Source: a virus. From it: DNA of 64,000 nucleotides. Every line of letters starts with the position of its first letter. Positions within the stretch are counted from its first letter, which is position 1. The notes under the pieces are model-generated. The model saw only the letters and a list, made by a program, of their open reading frames with translations, had not been told where the DNA came from and searched no databases. Shown here in pieces: positions 7,993 through 16,926 of the stretch. Location of the stretch: the IMG/VR virus record IMGVR_UViG_3300036945_000814, positions 43,026 through 107,025 of that record; one strand, 5' to 3'. Both the position numbers and the translations under genes were made by a program.

Positions 7993-10251
7993 ATGAGCAC
8001 CAACGAAGCCACCGCCCTCTTGAACGACTCGCCGCTGCTCAAGTCGGACGACGGCCACAAGTACGTCAAGCGTGAGGGGATGCCCGGCGCCTACAAGTAC
8101 ACCTACGCCGACGGCAGCACCGGCCACACCGAGCACAAGCCCACGTTTCAGCTCGGCGCCGCGGCGCATCAACAGGGCCTCTTCGGCGCCAGCTCCTACG
8201 AGAAGAAGCCGGCGAAGCCGAAGGCCCCCGATCCCTTGGCGCACCGGCAGGTCGATATGTTCGCGCCGAAGCCGGCAGCCGCCACAGCGCCCGCGCCCGC
8301 GCCCGCGCCCGAGCCCGCGTCGAAGTTTGACGAGGTCGTTTCAGCCGCCTACACGCAGCGCGCCCGCGAGGCCGGCGCTGCCTCGGCCCATGCTCGCGAA
8401 ATGGATCAAGCCGGCTACCACGGAGGCATCAGCAACGCCCACAGGCACGCCGCTTCCGCGCATCGTCGAGCCGGCGAGGCCGCCATCGCCCTTGGTCACG
8501 GCGCCAACACCGCCATGCACGGCAAGCAGATGGCGCACCACGAGAAGCAGGCGGATCTCGACGACGACATCGCCGCACGCCACGCCGCAACGCGCAGCGG
8601 TGCCGCAAAGGAGGCTTCCGACCGCGTCATGGCTATCGCCGACAAGGCGAAGAAGACGACGATGGTCGACACGCCCGCGGGGCCGCGTGAGTCCACGCCG
8701 GGCGGGCTCAAATGGTACGGCGACAAGCCCCACAACCCGGAGGCGCTGGCCGCGGCGCGTGAGGCTTACGGCAGCGCCAAGTCCGAAGGCCGCAGCGACA
8801 AGCTGGCCCACAGCAAGGCGTCGAAGGCCGCGCAGAAGCACCTCGGCGGCGTCACCGGCGCGTGGGATCACGCGACGCACGCTCAAGAGCTGCACGATCA
8901 CGCGAACGGGAACCGGCACGAGATCCCCGGCGGCGCCGACCGCGCAGGGCCACCGCCCCGTGCGCCCGCGAAGAAGAAGTCCCCGAAGGCGCAGGCCACG
9001 CACGCGGCCAAGGTCGCCGACGCCGCTTCGGCGAAAGAAAACGCCGCCGATCACGCGCACGACATGGGATCCAAGGCGACCACCCTTTCCACGGCCGCCC
9101 ACCGCCTTTCCAACGCCGGCGGCGACATGGGAAGCGCGAACCACCAAGCCGCGCACGAGGCGCACAAGGCCGCCGCCGCTGCCAACCGCGAGGCCGCCTC
9201 GGCGTTCCAGCAGCCGGGCGCCAGCGTGAGCATTGCAGGCAAGTCGTTCTCGTCGCTGCACGAGGAGCGCGCGAAGGCGCACGACGAGAAGGCCGGCGAT
9301 CACTGGCGCGAGGCGGTCAAGGCGCGCTCCGACGAAGAGGGTGAGCCATTCAGCCAAGCCGCGACGCACAAGGTCGACGGCACGAAGAAGACGGATCTCG
9401 ACAAGCTGCACGAAGGTGTGGCGGACCTCAAGCCATCCGCCATGCGCAGCGACGGGCACTTCACGCGGGCTGCCGACAAGTTCAAGGCGCTGCGCGACCA
9501 CATCCACGAGAAGGTCGGCGCCCATCCCGCGCACGCGCACGCGAGCAAGGCGTTCACCCTCGCCAACACCGCGGCGCAGTCGTCCGGCAGCTACGACGTC
9601 AAGACGCGCCGCGAGCACATGGAAGGCGCGCAGCAGCACGCGCAGAAAGCGATCGACGCGATGAAGGGCATGGGCAAGAGCATGGATCACGAGGTCGGAA
9701 TCTCCCGCTTCCAAGACCGCTCCGCCGGCCGTCCCGCCGCCGGCGGCGTGTACGACGGGCTCGGCTCCGGCATGGTCGATCCCACCGTGGATCGCCCGCG
9801 CTACGCCGGCCGCGCCCCCAATCAGGTGATCGCCGTCGGCGTCGCTGGCGACAGCAACGACCGCAACACCTTCGCCTACCAGAAGGGCCGGCAGTCCGGC
9901 GCCACGTTGGATCTGGCGAAGTCGGCGATGATCGGCGCCGTCAAGGACGGCTACCGGATGCAGCTCATCGCCGTCGCCGACGCCAACCCCGTTGCCTCGC
10001 TCATCATGCGCGGCCGCGTGGAAGGCGAGCGCCCGATGGTGCCCGCCGAGCTGCGCAAGAGTGTGCAGCTTTCCGCGCCCGACCCCGACGCCGTCGTCGC
10101 CTTCGCCGCGGCTGCCCTCAAGGCTGCCAGCGACCGCAACCCGCAGCTTCGGGAAGGGCTCTCGCGCCTCGGCGTCTCCCGTGCCACCCTGTACGCGACC
10201 CTTGAGGCGCTGGCCCTCACACCGGCAGGGATGACCGCCGGCAACCGATAG
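7993..10251 (+). CDS. Ala/His-rich GHKY-module protein, function unknown
   Basis: The 752-residue product opens with a GHKYVKR module followed by YKYTYADG, as in the two preceding genes. It continues with Pro/Ala linkers and a long region packed with Ala-His and Lys repeats that should form helical coiled coils. The C-terminal 150 residues look globular and end in a short helix-turn-helix-like segment (LSRLGVSRATLYATLEAL). No catalytic motif was recognised. ATG 7993 is preceded by GAGGA. The portal gene follows after 8 bases, so this is probably a virion-associated or ejected protein; that is inference from the shared module and position. Confidence 0.6.
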   Translation: MSTNEATALLNDSPLLKSDDGHKYVKREGMPGAYKYTYADGSTGHTEHKPTFQLGAAAHQQGLFGASSYEKKPAKPKAPDPLAHRQVDMFAPKPAAATAPAPAPAPEPASKFDEVVSAAYTQRAREAGAASAHAREMDQAGYHGGISNAHRHAASAHRRAGEAAIALGHGANTAMHGKQMAHHEKQADLDDDIAARHAATRSGAAKEASDRVMAIADKAKKTTMVDTPAGPRESTPGGLKWYGDKPHNPEALAAAREAYGSAKSEGRSDKLAHSKASKAAQKHLGGVTGAWDHATHAQELHDHANGNRHEIPGGADRAGPPPRAPAKKKSPKAQATHAAKVADAASAKENAADHAHDMGSKATTLSTAAHRLSNAGGDMGSANHQAAHEAHKAAAAANREAASAFQQPGASVSIAGKSFSSLHEERAKAHDEKAGDHWREAVKARSDEEGEPFSQAATHKVDGTKKTDLDKLHEGVADLKPSAMRSDGHFTRAADKFKALRDHIHEKVGAHPAHAHASKAFTLANTAAQSSGSYDVKTRREHMEGAQQHAQKAIDAMKGMGKSMDHEVGISRFQDRSAGRPAAGGVYDGLGSGMVDPTVDRPRYAGRAPNQVIAVGVAGDSNDRNTFAYQKGRQSGATLDLAKSAMIGAVKDGYRMQLIAVADANPVASLIMRGRVEGERPMVPAELRKSVQLSAPDPDAVVAFAAAALKAASDRNPQLREGLSRLGVSRATLYATLEALALTPAGMTAGNR

Positions 10252-10259
10252 GAGCCCGC

Positions 10260-12020
10260 GTGGACCTCATCAAGCCCGAGCAGATCCGCGCCATGATGGC
10301 GACGGCCATCGAGTCAAAGCTCTCGCAGGCCGTGCATGACGCGACCGGCGAGGCCATCGAGCGGCTTGTCGAGGCGCAGATCCAAGATCAGCTCGCCCCG
10401 ATGATGGGCGGGCTGCTCGCCAAGGGCAACGGCGGCGACCCCGGCCCGCGCCCCGGCCAGCTCTCGCAGACGACGGCCGCCGACCCCAAGGGCCTGCTCT
10501 ACGATCCGTTCACGGCCCTCGACCAGATGGGCTTTCGCGAGCGCCCGAGCGCCATCACGTTCCGCACGCTCGGCGAAATGGCCCGGCGGGTGCCGCCGTT
10601 CTCGGCGTACCTGCAAACGCGGTTGAACCAGATGGCCGCCTTCTGCGAGCCGCAACCCGACGAGCACAGCGTCGGGTTCAAGTTTGTCCTCAAGGACAAG
10701 CAGGCGAACCTGTCGAAGAAGATGCAGCGCCGCAACGACGAGCTGACCCGGTGGCTCTCGGCGATGGGCGACCCCGAGCTGAACATCAAGCGCGACAAGT
10801 TTGGCGCGTGGATGCGCAAAAGCATGTGGGATTCCCTCGTCTACGATCAGATGACGACGGAGATCGTGCCCCGCAAAGATGGATCGGCGCCGTCGTACAT
10901 CCGCGCGCTCGACGCCGCCACGATCCGTGTTTCCGACACGCTCGACGAGGTCGACTACATCGACGAGACGATCCAATACGTTCAGATTTACGACGACACG
11001 ATCATCGCGGAGTTCAAGGAACACGAAATGATCTTCGGGATCCGAAACCCGCGCAGCGACATTCGCTACAGCGGCTACGGAATGCCCGAGCTGGAAATGC
11101 TGATCAGCATCGTCACCGCGCTCCTTTGGGGCATCGACTACAATGCCAAGTTTTTCTCGCAGGGCTCGGTCGCGAAGGGCCTGCTCAACTTCAAGGGCGC
11201 CATCCCCGAGAAGGAGCTGATCGCGTTCCGCCGTCAGTGGTACTCGATGATCACCGGCGTGCAGAACGCTTGGCGCACTCCCGTCGTCAACGCGGAAGAC
11301 GTGCAATGGCTCAACATGCAGTCGAGCAACCGCGACATGGAGTTTGCGGCTTGGATCGACTGGCTGCTCAAGGTGACGTGCGCCGTCTGCCAGATCGCCC
11401 CCGAAGAGATCGGGTTTCAGTTTGGCAACGCGGGCCAGACCTCGACGATGTCGGAGGGCTCGCAGGCCGACAAGCTGGCGCAGAGCAGGGACAAGGGCCT
11501 CATCCCTCTCGCCAAGTTTGTCTGCGAACAGCTCAACGACAAGGTGATCGACAAGCTCGACAACCGCTTCCGGTTGGAGTTTGCCGGCGTGAACGCACGC
11601 ACCGCCGAGGCGTTGATCGACTTGCAGACCAAAGAGGTCAAGACCGTCAAGACCGTCGACGAGGTCCGCAAAGAGCGCGGCGAAGATCCATTGCCCGACG
11701 GGCTCGGCGCCGTCATCCTCGACTCGGTGTGGTTGCAGTTCATGCAGGCGAAGAACGCCGAGAAGCAGCAACAGCAGCAGGCCGGAGGCGGCGACGGCTA
11801 CGGCGCCCCGCCCGGCTCCCCGCAGATGGACGGCGCGCCCCCGTGGGAAGGCGACGGCACCGATCAGCAGGAGCAACCGGACGATGCCGGCCAAGGCGGC
11901 GACGTTGACGCGGGAGGCGCACCGCCCGACGATGTGCAGAAGAGCGGACGCAGCGGCTTCGGCCTTTCGCCGGCCCAACAGCGCGCGCTCCGCACGTTGG
12001 ATCTTGAGGTCGATCTGTGA
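10260..12020 (+). CDS. Portal protein
   Basis: The 586-residue protein has the features of phage portal proteins: an N-terminal helical region, a central alpha/beta segment (residues about 90-250, including PPFSAYLQTRLNQMAAF), the IPEKELIAFRRQWYSMITG region, and a Gln/Gly/Asp-rich C-terminal tail. The portal is a dodecameric ring at one capsid vertex through which DNA enters and leaves. The GTG start follows AGGAG. Its stop overlaps the next start (GTGA). Position just before the MuF, protease and capsid genes supports the call; no terminase is visible upstream within the window. Confidence 0.8.
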   Translation: MDLIKPEQIRAMMATAIESKLSQAVHDATGEAIERLVEAQIQDQLAPMMGGLLAKGNGGDPGPRPGQLSQTTAADPKGLLYDPFTALDQMGFRERPSAITFRTLGEMARRVPPFSAYLQTRLNQMAAFCEPQPDEHSVGFKFVLKDKQANLSKKMQRRNDELTRWLSAMGDPELNIKRDKFGAWMRKSMWDSLVYDQMTTEIVPRKDGSAPSYIRALDAATIRVSDTLDEVDYIDETIQYVQIYDDTIIAEFKEHEMIFGIRNPRSDIRYSGYGMPELEMLISIVTALLWGIDYNAKFFSQGSVAKGLLNFKGAIPEKELIAFRRQWYSMITGVQNAWRTPVVNAEDVQWLNMQSSNRDMEFAAWIDWLLKVTCAVCQIAPEEIGFQFGNAGQTSTMSEGSQADKLAQSRDKGLIPLAKFVCEQLNDKVIDKLDNRFRLEFAGVNARTAEALIDLQTKEVKTVKTVDEVRKERGEDPLPDGLGAVILDSVWLQFMQAKNAEKQQQQQAGGGDGYGAPPGSPQMDGAPPWEGDGTDQQEQPDDAGQGGDVDAGGAPPDDVQKSGRSGFGLSPAQQRALRTLDLEVDL

Positions 12021-12391
12021 AAGCTCTCCGCTCGCTCAAGCTCACCCTCACCGGCGACACCGACGCCGCCAAGCTCTTTGAGCAGGTCTTTGACCGGCAG
12101 GAGGACGTGGCGACGGTCGTCGCGTGGGAGAACAGCGGGATCCGCCGCGTAGCGGCCGCGGCCATCGGCGCCGCCATCCCCTTCGGCGGCATCACCACCG
12201 CGTCGATGCTGCTCATCGCCAGCGACAAGGACATCGTCGTGCGCATCAACGGCGGCGCCGAGAACATCGCCGTGAAGAAGGCGACCGCTGGCCGCGGCGT
12301 CTTCTACCTTGAGGGCGCTGTCACCTCGGTCGTGATAGACAATCCCGGCACCGAAGACGCGACCATCGTGTACGCCCTCGCGGGCGTGTAG
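12017..12391 (+). CDS. Small structural protein, unknown
   Basis: The 124-residue product starts at a GTG overlapping the portal stop codon, so translation is probably coupled. It is rich in predicted beta strands (VVRINGGAENIAVKKA, GVFYLEGAVTSVVIDNP) and has a small hydrophobic helix. No cysteines or catalytic motif were seen. Position suggests a head accessory or decoration protein. I do not recognise the family. Confidence 0.6.
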   Translation: MKALRSLKLTLTGDTDAAKLFEQVFDRQEDVATVVAWENSGIRRVAAAAIGAAIPFGGITTASMLLIASDKDIVVRINGGAENIAVKKATAGRGVFYLEGAVTSVVIDNPGTEDATIVYALAGV

Positions 12392-12436
12392 CATCGGATC
12401 TCAACACTACGGGCGTGCCCCGAAGGAGAAGCAGCA

Positions 12437-12841
12437 ATGGCCTTGAAGACCACCCTCACCCCTGCCGAGCACGCCAACGTCGTGCAGGGGCTCACCCTCC
12501 CTCTCACCCTCTCCGGCAACGTCGCCGGCGCGATGTCGACCGGCACCAAGGGCCAGATGCTCTTGGATGGCCCCTCGGCCATCCGCAACATCCGCGCGCG
12601 TCTCGGCGTGTGCGGCACCGTCGGCGCCACCGTCGTCGAGGTCAAGAAGAACGGCGCCGTCGTCGCTTCCGTCTCGATCGACAACACGGCCGCCGACCCG
12701 ACGCAGCTCGTGGGCCTCCCCACGTCCGATGCGCTGGCGAAGTGTGACGCGGGCGACCTCATCGAGATCGCCGTGTCGGCCATCGGCACCGGCTCGACGG
12801 ACCTCGTCGCGACGGCCCACATCGACCGCCGCTTCGAGTGA
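12437..12841 (+). CDS. Putative head decoration or fibre-like beta protein
   Basis: The 134-residue product starts at ATG 12437 behind a strong AAGGAG. It reads as a compact beta sandwich: LPLTLSGNVAGAMSTGTKGQ, then RNIRARLGVCGTVGATVVEV and a C-terminal VATAHIDRRFE. This pattern recurs in small phage surface proteins. It lies between portal and MuF genes. The decoration role is inferred only from fold impression and position. Confidence 0.55.
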   Translation: MALKTTLTPAEHANVVQGLTLPLTLSGNVAGAMSTGTKGQMLLDGPSAIRNIRARLGVCGTVGATVVEVKKNGAVVASVSIDNTAADPTQLVGLPTSDALAKCDAGDLIEIAVSAIGTGSTDLVATAHIDRRFE

Positions 12842-13116
12842 GCGACCGCGGCGCCCCAAAGGCCCGCATTCGCGTCGAGCTTTCGCCCGGCGTCGTGGCA
12901 ACGCACGATGTCCGGGCGAAGCTCGTTTCACAGGTGGCCGCACAGCTCGGCGTCGACCCGCACGCGGACTGCACGCACGGCGACCTCGAAAAGAGCGACA
13001 AGCCGGCGCCAAAGCTCCGGCACCGCGCCCCGCAAGAGGGCATCGAGCAGGCAGTCAGGCTCTATGAGGCCATGCTGCGCGCCATGATCGACGACATCGC
13101 CGCGGCCTTGAAGTAG
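12838..13116 (+). CDS. Small hypothetical protein
   Basis: The 92-residue product starts at GTG 12838, which overlaps the preceding stop by four bases. The N-terminal half is predicted beta; the C-terminal half (EGIEQAVRLYEAMLRAMIDD) is an amphipathic helix. No family is recognised. Coupling to the preceding gene and proximity to the MuF gene suggest a head-module role. Confidence 0.5.
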   Translation: MSDRGAPKARIRVELSPGVVATHDVRAKLVSQVAAQLGVDPHADCTHGDLEKSDKPAPKLRHRAPQEGIEQAVRLYEAMLRAMIDDIAAALK

Positions 13117-13137
13117 CGTCGCGGAGGAGATTCCCCC

Positions 13138-16100
13138 GTGGCGCTGTGGACTGCCGATCAGCTTGCGAAAGTCCGCGCCGTCATCGCGCGGCACCATGCG
13201 GCGATCACCATCGCCATCTTCGGACACAAGGCCCTGCCCGACGACCTCGTCAAAGACCTCCGGGCCTCCGGCATCCCCGTGCCCACCGGCCCGCAGCTCA
13301 TCGACGACGCCTTCACCTACGGGCAGCTCGTTGCCCTCCTTCGCGATCCGAAGCTCGCCACCAAGAGCCCCGCCGAGATCGCCGAGCTTGTGGCCGCCCG
13401 CAAGATCCCGTTGCAGCTCACGCCGTCTGAGAAGGCCGCCGTCGAAGTCGCGCGCACGCACGCCGGGCAGTACGTCGTCGGCCTCGGCACCCGCGTCGCG
13501 GGGCAGGTCATGGCCGCCGTCACCGGCGCCGAGGCCAACCTCACCCCCGAGCGCATGGTCGAGATCATTCAGGACAAGACCGCCGGCAACCTCGCCCGGC
13601 GCGAGACGATCGACAGCCTGAGATCCGACCTCGGGCACGCGATGGGCAACTGGACCCGCGACTGGCAGCGCATCGCGATGACCGAGTCGAACAACGCGAT
13701 CCAAGAAGGCACCGCGGCCACCATCGAGAAAGAGCACGGCGTCGACGAGCTTGTGTCGAAGATGCCGCGCCCCGACGCCTGCCCGGACTGCAAGCGCCTG
13801 TACCTCCGCGGCGGCGAGCCCATCATTTTCAAGCTCTCCGAGCTGCGTGCCAACGGCAGCAACGTCGGCCGAAAGAAGCGCGACTGGAAGCCGACCATCG
13901 AGGCCGTCCACCCGTGGTGCGGATGCGTGCTCGTGCGAATCCCCGCGGGCATGGTCTGGGAGGACGGCGAGCTTGTCGTCGACAAGGCGGAGAAAAGCCA
14001 AGCGGGTATTGAAATGCCCGCCCGGCCCGCATTTCAATACCCGCTGCGGAAAGCCGCCCGCAAGCTCCACGGTCGCCTCACGTTTGCCGGGATGCCGATC
14101 AGCATCGAGAACCGCCGGGGCTCGTTCCGCCATTGGTTCGACCCGGTCGCCAAAGAGCACGGCAAGACCAAGGTGCTTTTCCCCTACGGCTACATCCGGC
14201 TCACCGAGGCCGCCGACGGCGACCACGTCGACGTCTACGTCGGCCCGCTCAAGACGGCGCCCAACGTCTACGTCGTCCACCAACGCAAGAAGAAACCGGA
14301 TGGATCTTTCGGCGGCTACGACGAGGACAAGGCCATGCTCGGTTTCCCGTCGGCCAGCGCGGCGAAGCGGGCCTACCTCGCGCACTACAGCGACCCGAGA
14401 TTCTTCGGGGCGATGACGACCATGACCGTCGCCGAGTTCAAGGTAAAGCTCGTGGAGAACCGGGGGCGAAAGATCACGAAGGCATGGCGCGAGCCGACGG
14501 CGCTCGTGATCGACATGCTGGCGAAGAGCTATGCCCCGTGCGTGCGCTGTGGCGAAATGTCGAAGGAGTCGAGCAGCGACGGCGCCGAGCCGTGCTGGAC
14601 GTGTCGCAAGGCGCTCGAAGCCGCCGGTACGCCCTACGTTCGCGCCGGGTGGAAAGACGGCGTGGAGCTGGCGAAAGCCGGCGGCCCGTACATCGGCCCC
14701 AAGGGCGGCAAATGGGCCGACCCCGAGCACACCGTTGCGTGGCAAGAGCCCGGCGGCGTCGAGAGCCTGCCCCACCTTGAGGACGAAAAATGGGATGACG
14801 GCACCGTCGTTCGCTGGCGGCAAAGCCCGTTCGTTCACGCGCCGCCCCGGTCAAAGCCGCAGCTCCCGTCGTCAACGCCAACCTCGATCGAGCACGTTCC
14901 CCTCGACAAGCTGCACGCAACGCAGAAGCGCGTCACCGAGGGGGGCGTGCAGAAGTACCTCGACAAGCCGTTGAACGCGGCCGCCGACGACAAGCTCGAT
15001 CTCCCGCTCGTCACCGTCGACAAAGACGGCAAGCACTTCATTCAGGACGGGCACCACCGTCTCACGGCCGCCAAGCTCCGCGGCGAGGCGTCCGTTCCCG
15101 TCCGGGTGCAGCGAGAAAAGGCCGAGGAGAAGAAAACGCACGAACCGCTGGCGCCCGACTACGAGCCGAAGGTCGGCGACGAGCACGCGATCCCCGGCCC
15201 GCACGGCATGGCCGCGTTCACGGCGCGCATCGAGCACGTCGGCGACGACCATGTGCGGATCTCGCAGAACCACGGCGACGAGCGTCGCGGCACAGGGGCT
15301 CACGGTACAAGGGTGCCGAAAGCGGCGGTGTCGCACTTCGTCAACGACCTCCGCGGCGTCGTTCACGGCCCGCCGTCGAGCGACCCGCGCGTGCAGGCGG
15401 TACTCGACGGCAAGGCCGAGCACCTTGGCAAAGGCGACGACGGCATCGCCTTCCGCGTCGGCGACACCGTCGTCAAGGCGTCGACGACGGTGCCCTACCA
15501 ACCGTTCAACGAAAACTACTTGACGCCGGCGACGGCGGCCGAGCGCATGGTCGAGCAGGTGAACACGTCGAACGCGATGCACGCCGACGGCGTGCCCGGC
15601 ATCATGCGTTCCGAGCTTGTCCACAACGGCGACAAGGCGTTTCAGATCAAGCCCTACGTCGAGATCCCCGACAAGCTCACCCGCGAACAACTCGACAGCG
15701 TCGCCGATTCAGTGCTCAAGGCGCACGCCGCCGGCTACACGTTCAACGACGAGATCCAAGTAGGCGTTCACGAGGGCAAGCTCGTTCACTTCGACACCGG
15801 CAAGGCGGCGAAGGCGCCCGACGAGAAGCGCCTCAAAGAAAGAGCCGAAGACGACGAGGAACGCCTCAAAGACCTCTTCGCCAAGCACGGCGAGAAGTTC
15901 CAGACGACGAAAGAGAAGCACAACCCGCTCATCGAGTGGGAGGAAATGGCGTCGCGAGATCCAAAGAAGATGACAGATGCCGAGCGCAGCAAGCACGCCT
16001 CGCTTCTGTGGATGCACAGCCTCAAGGTGAAGTCGTTTCGCGATCGGGCTGATCCCGTCGACAAAGACTTCTACGACGTGGTCTACAACAACCAAGAGAT

Positions 16101-16596
16101 CGAAGACGCCATCAATCGGTTCAAGTCGCCGATCCGAGAAGCCATCGACGTGCTCAAGTCTGCGTTCGATTCCATGAGCGCCGGTGAATCCATCGAGCAG
16201 CTTGGCCGCTCGACGTCGCGACTCGGTATGATGAGCTGGCGTGGAAACGAAGACTCACCCCGGCCCGAGCGCCCCGCGGACATCGTCGGGATCACCGACG
16301 ACATGGGGCTCACCGTCAAGGGGCGGAAGAAGCGAAAGAAGAAGCACGCCGAGGACAAAGCCGACGCGCGACGCAGCCGGTTGTCGCCCGCAGACCGCTT
16401 CGCCGCCGCCAAGCGGATGCCCAAAAAGGACGCCGTGAAGCCCCTCGCCCCCGACGCGCTCAAGGAAGCCCGTGAGCAGTCGCGAGACGCCGTGGAAGCC
16501 AAGCGCGAGCGCATCCGCGACGACCTCGCTCGGCGGCAGGCGAACAAGCCCCCGATGGATCCCATCCGCATTGCGCGAGCGAAGGGAGAATCGTGA
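13138..16596 (+). CDS. MuF minor head protein fused to pyrophosphatase-like, ParB-like and kinase-like domains
   Basis: This 1152-residue polyvalent protein shows distinct modules. Residues about 1-285 form an SPP1 gp7/MuF-type head morphogenesis domain with Cys pairs DACPDCKRLYL (about 213) and HPWCGC (about 258). Residues about 305-440 resemble the phage InPase domain (YGYIRLTEAADGDHVDVYVG). A CxxC zinc-binding segment lies at 468-490 and GGPYIGPKGGKWADPEHT at about 517. A ParB/sulfiredoxin-like region with DGHHRLTAAKLRG is near 638. A kinase-like segment at about 762-895 has a glycine-rich loop, VVK, HAAGYTFND and HFDTGKA. The C-terminus is basic. ATG 13138 follows GGAGG. The MuF part is well supported; the kinase-like part is inferred. 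Confidence 0.8.
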   Translation: MALWTADQLAKVRAVIARHHAAITIAIFGHKALPDDLVKDLRASGIPVPTGPQLIDDAFTYGQLVALLRDPKLATKSPAEIAELVAARKIPLQLTPSEKAAVEVARTHAGQYVVGLGTRVAGQVMAAVTGAEANLTPERMVEIIQDKTAGNLARRETIDSLRSDLGHAMGNWTRDWQRIAMTESNNAIQEGTAATIEKEHGVDELVSKMPRPDACPDCKRLYLRGGEPIIFKLSELRANGSNVGRKKRDWKPTIEAVHPWCGCVLVRIPAGMVWEDGELVVDKAEKSQAGIEMPARPAFQYPLRKAARKLHGRLTFAGMPISIENRRGSFRHWFDPVAKEHGKTKVLFPYGYIRLTEAADGDHVDVYVGPLKTAPNVYVVHQRKKKPDGSFGGYDEDKAMLGFPSASAAKRAYLAHYSDPRFFGAMTTMTVAEFKVKLVENRGRKITKAWREPTALVIDMLAKSYAPCVRCGEMSKESSSDGAEPCWTCRKALEAAGTPYVRAGWKDGVELAKAGGPYIGPKGGKWADPEHTVAWQEPGGVESLPHLEDEKWDDGTVVRWRQSPFVHAPPRSKPQLPSSTPTSIEHVPLDKLHATQKRVTEGGVQKYLDKPLNAAADDKLDLPLVTVDKDGKHFIQDGHHRLTAAKLRGEASVPVRVQREKAEEKKTHEPLAPDYEPKVGDEHAIPGPHGMAAFTARIEHVGDDHVRISQNHGDERRGTGAHGTRVPKAAVSHFVNDLRGVVHGPPSSDPRVQAVLDGKAEHLGKGDDGIAFRVGDTVVKASTTVPYQPFNENYLTPATAAERMVEQVNTSNAMHADGVPGIMRSELVHNGDKAFQIKPYVEIPDKLTREQLDSVADSVLKAHAAGYTFNDEIQVGVHEGKLVHFDTGKAAKAPDEKRLKERAEDDEERLKDLFAKHGEKFQTTKEKHNPLIEWEEMASRDPKKMTDAERSKHASLLWMHSLKVKSFRDRADPVDKDFYDVVYNNQEIEDAINRFKSPIREAIDVLKSAFDSMSAGESIEQLGRSTSRLGMMSWRGNEDSPRPERPADIVGITDDMGLTVKGRKKRKKKHAEDKADARRSRLSPADRFAAAKRMPKKDAVKPLAPDALKEAREQSRDAVEAKRERIRDDLARRQANKPPMDPIRIARAKGES
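14001..14045. repeat. Perfect 17-bp inverted repeat inside the MuF gene
   Basis: The arms 14001-14017 (AGCGGGTATTGAAATGC) and 14029-14045 are exact reverse complements around an 11-base GC-rich loop. They lie in frame at codons about 288-303, at the junction of the MuF and pyrophosphatase-like domains. The arms are AT-richer than the flanks. In RNA this would be a very stable hairpin within the coding region. Confidence 0.95.
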
Positions 16597-16814
16597 GGTG
16601 CCCCGAGTGCAACGCGCAGCTCATGCAAAAGAGCGAGGGCAAGCTCAAGCTGCGCGTGCCGATCCTCGTCTTTTCCGCCGACGGCGAGTCGTGCGTCACC
16701 AACTGCCAGCGATGCAAGGCAGAGATCCCCCTGCCCCTCACGCTCGCAAAAAGCGCGGTGCCCGCGGATGAACCGCCACCGCGGCTCGTCACCACGCGCT
16801 TGACGCGGTCGTGA
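16593..16814 (+). CDS. Small zinc-ribbon protein
   Basis: The 73-residue product begins at GTG 16593, overlapping the MuF stop. It contains CPEC near the N-terminus and CQRC near residue 36, the four cysteines of a zinc ribbon. Such small ribbons bind nucleic acid or protein partners. No further domain was seen. Its last codons overlap a possible -35 (TTGACG at 16800-16805). Confidence 0.65.
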   Translation: MRCPECNAQLMQKSEGKLKLRVPILVFSADGESCVTNCQRCKAEIPLPLTLAKSAVPADEPPPRLVTTRLTRS

Positions 16815-16829
16815 TCCAGACCCTAGCCT
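16800..16829 (+). promoter_or_regulatory. Possible promoter before the capsid operon
   Basis: TTGACG at 16800-16805 is followed after 18 bases by TAGCCT at 16824-16829. Downstream is an inverted repeat TTGACC/GGTCAA (16851-16868) that could be an operator, and then a terminator hairpin before the protease gene. The spacing and hexamers are only moderate matches. Confidence 0.35.
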
Positions 16830-16875
16830 GACCATCGACACCCAATGGCCTTGACCACGAACGGTCAAAAGAGGC

Positions 16876-16913
16876 GGGCGGTACAGCGAAAGCTGCGCCG
16901 CCCGTTTTCGTTT
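16876..16913 (+). terminator. Intrinsic terminator or attenuator before prohead protease
   Basis: GGGCGG (16876-16881) pairs with CCGCCC (16898-16903). An inner CAGC-GAAA-GCTG stem carries a GNRA tetraloop, and GTTTTCGTTT follows. The T-rich tail ends 13 bases before the TTG start at 16927, leaving no room for a promoter after it. Confidence 0.75.
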
Positions 16914-16926
16914 CAGGAGATCCATT

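Noticed and set aside
12397-12413. TCTCAACACTACGGGC resembling the early promoter motif
   Set aside because: It lacks TTGACA and a -10 at proper spacing; at best a relic.
14539-14620. CxxC segment of the MuF fusion as a separate small gene
   Set aside because: It is in frame within the continuous 1152-codon gene and has no start signal.
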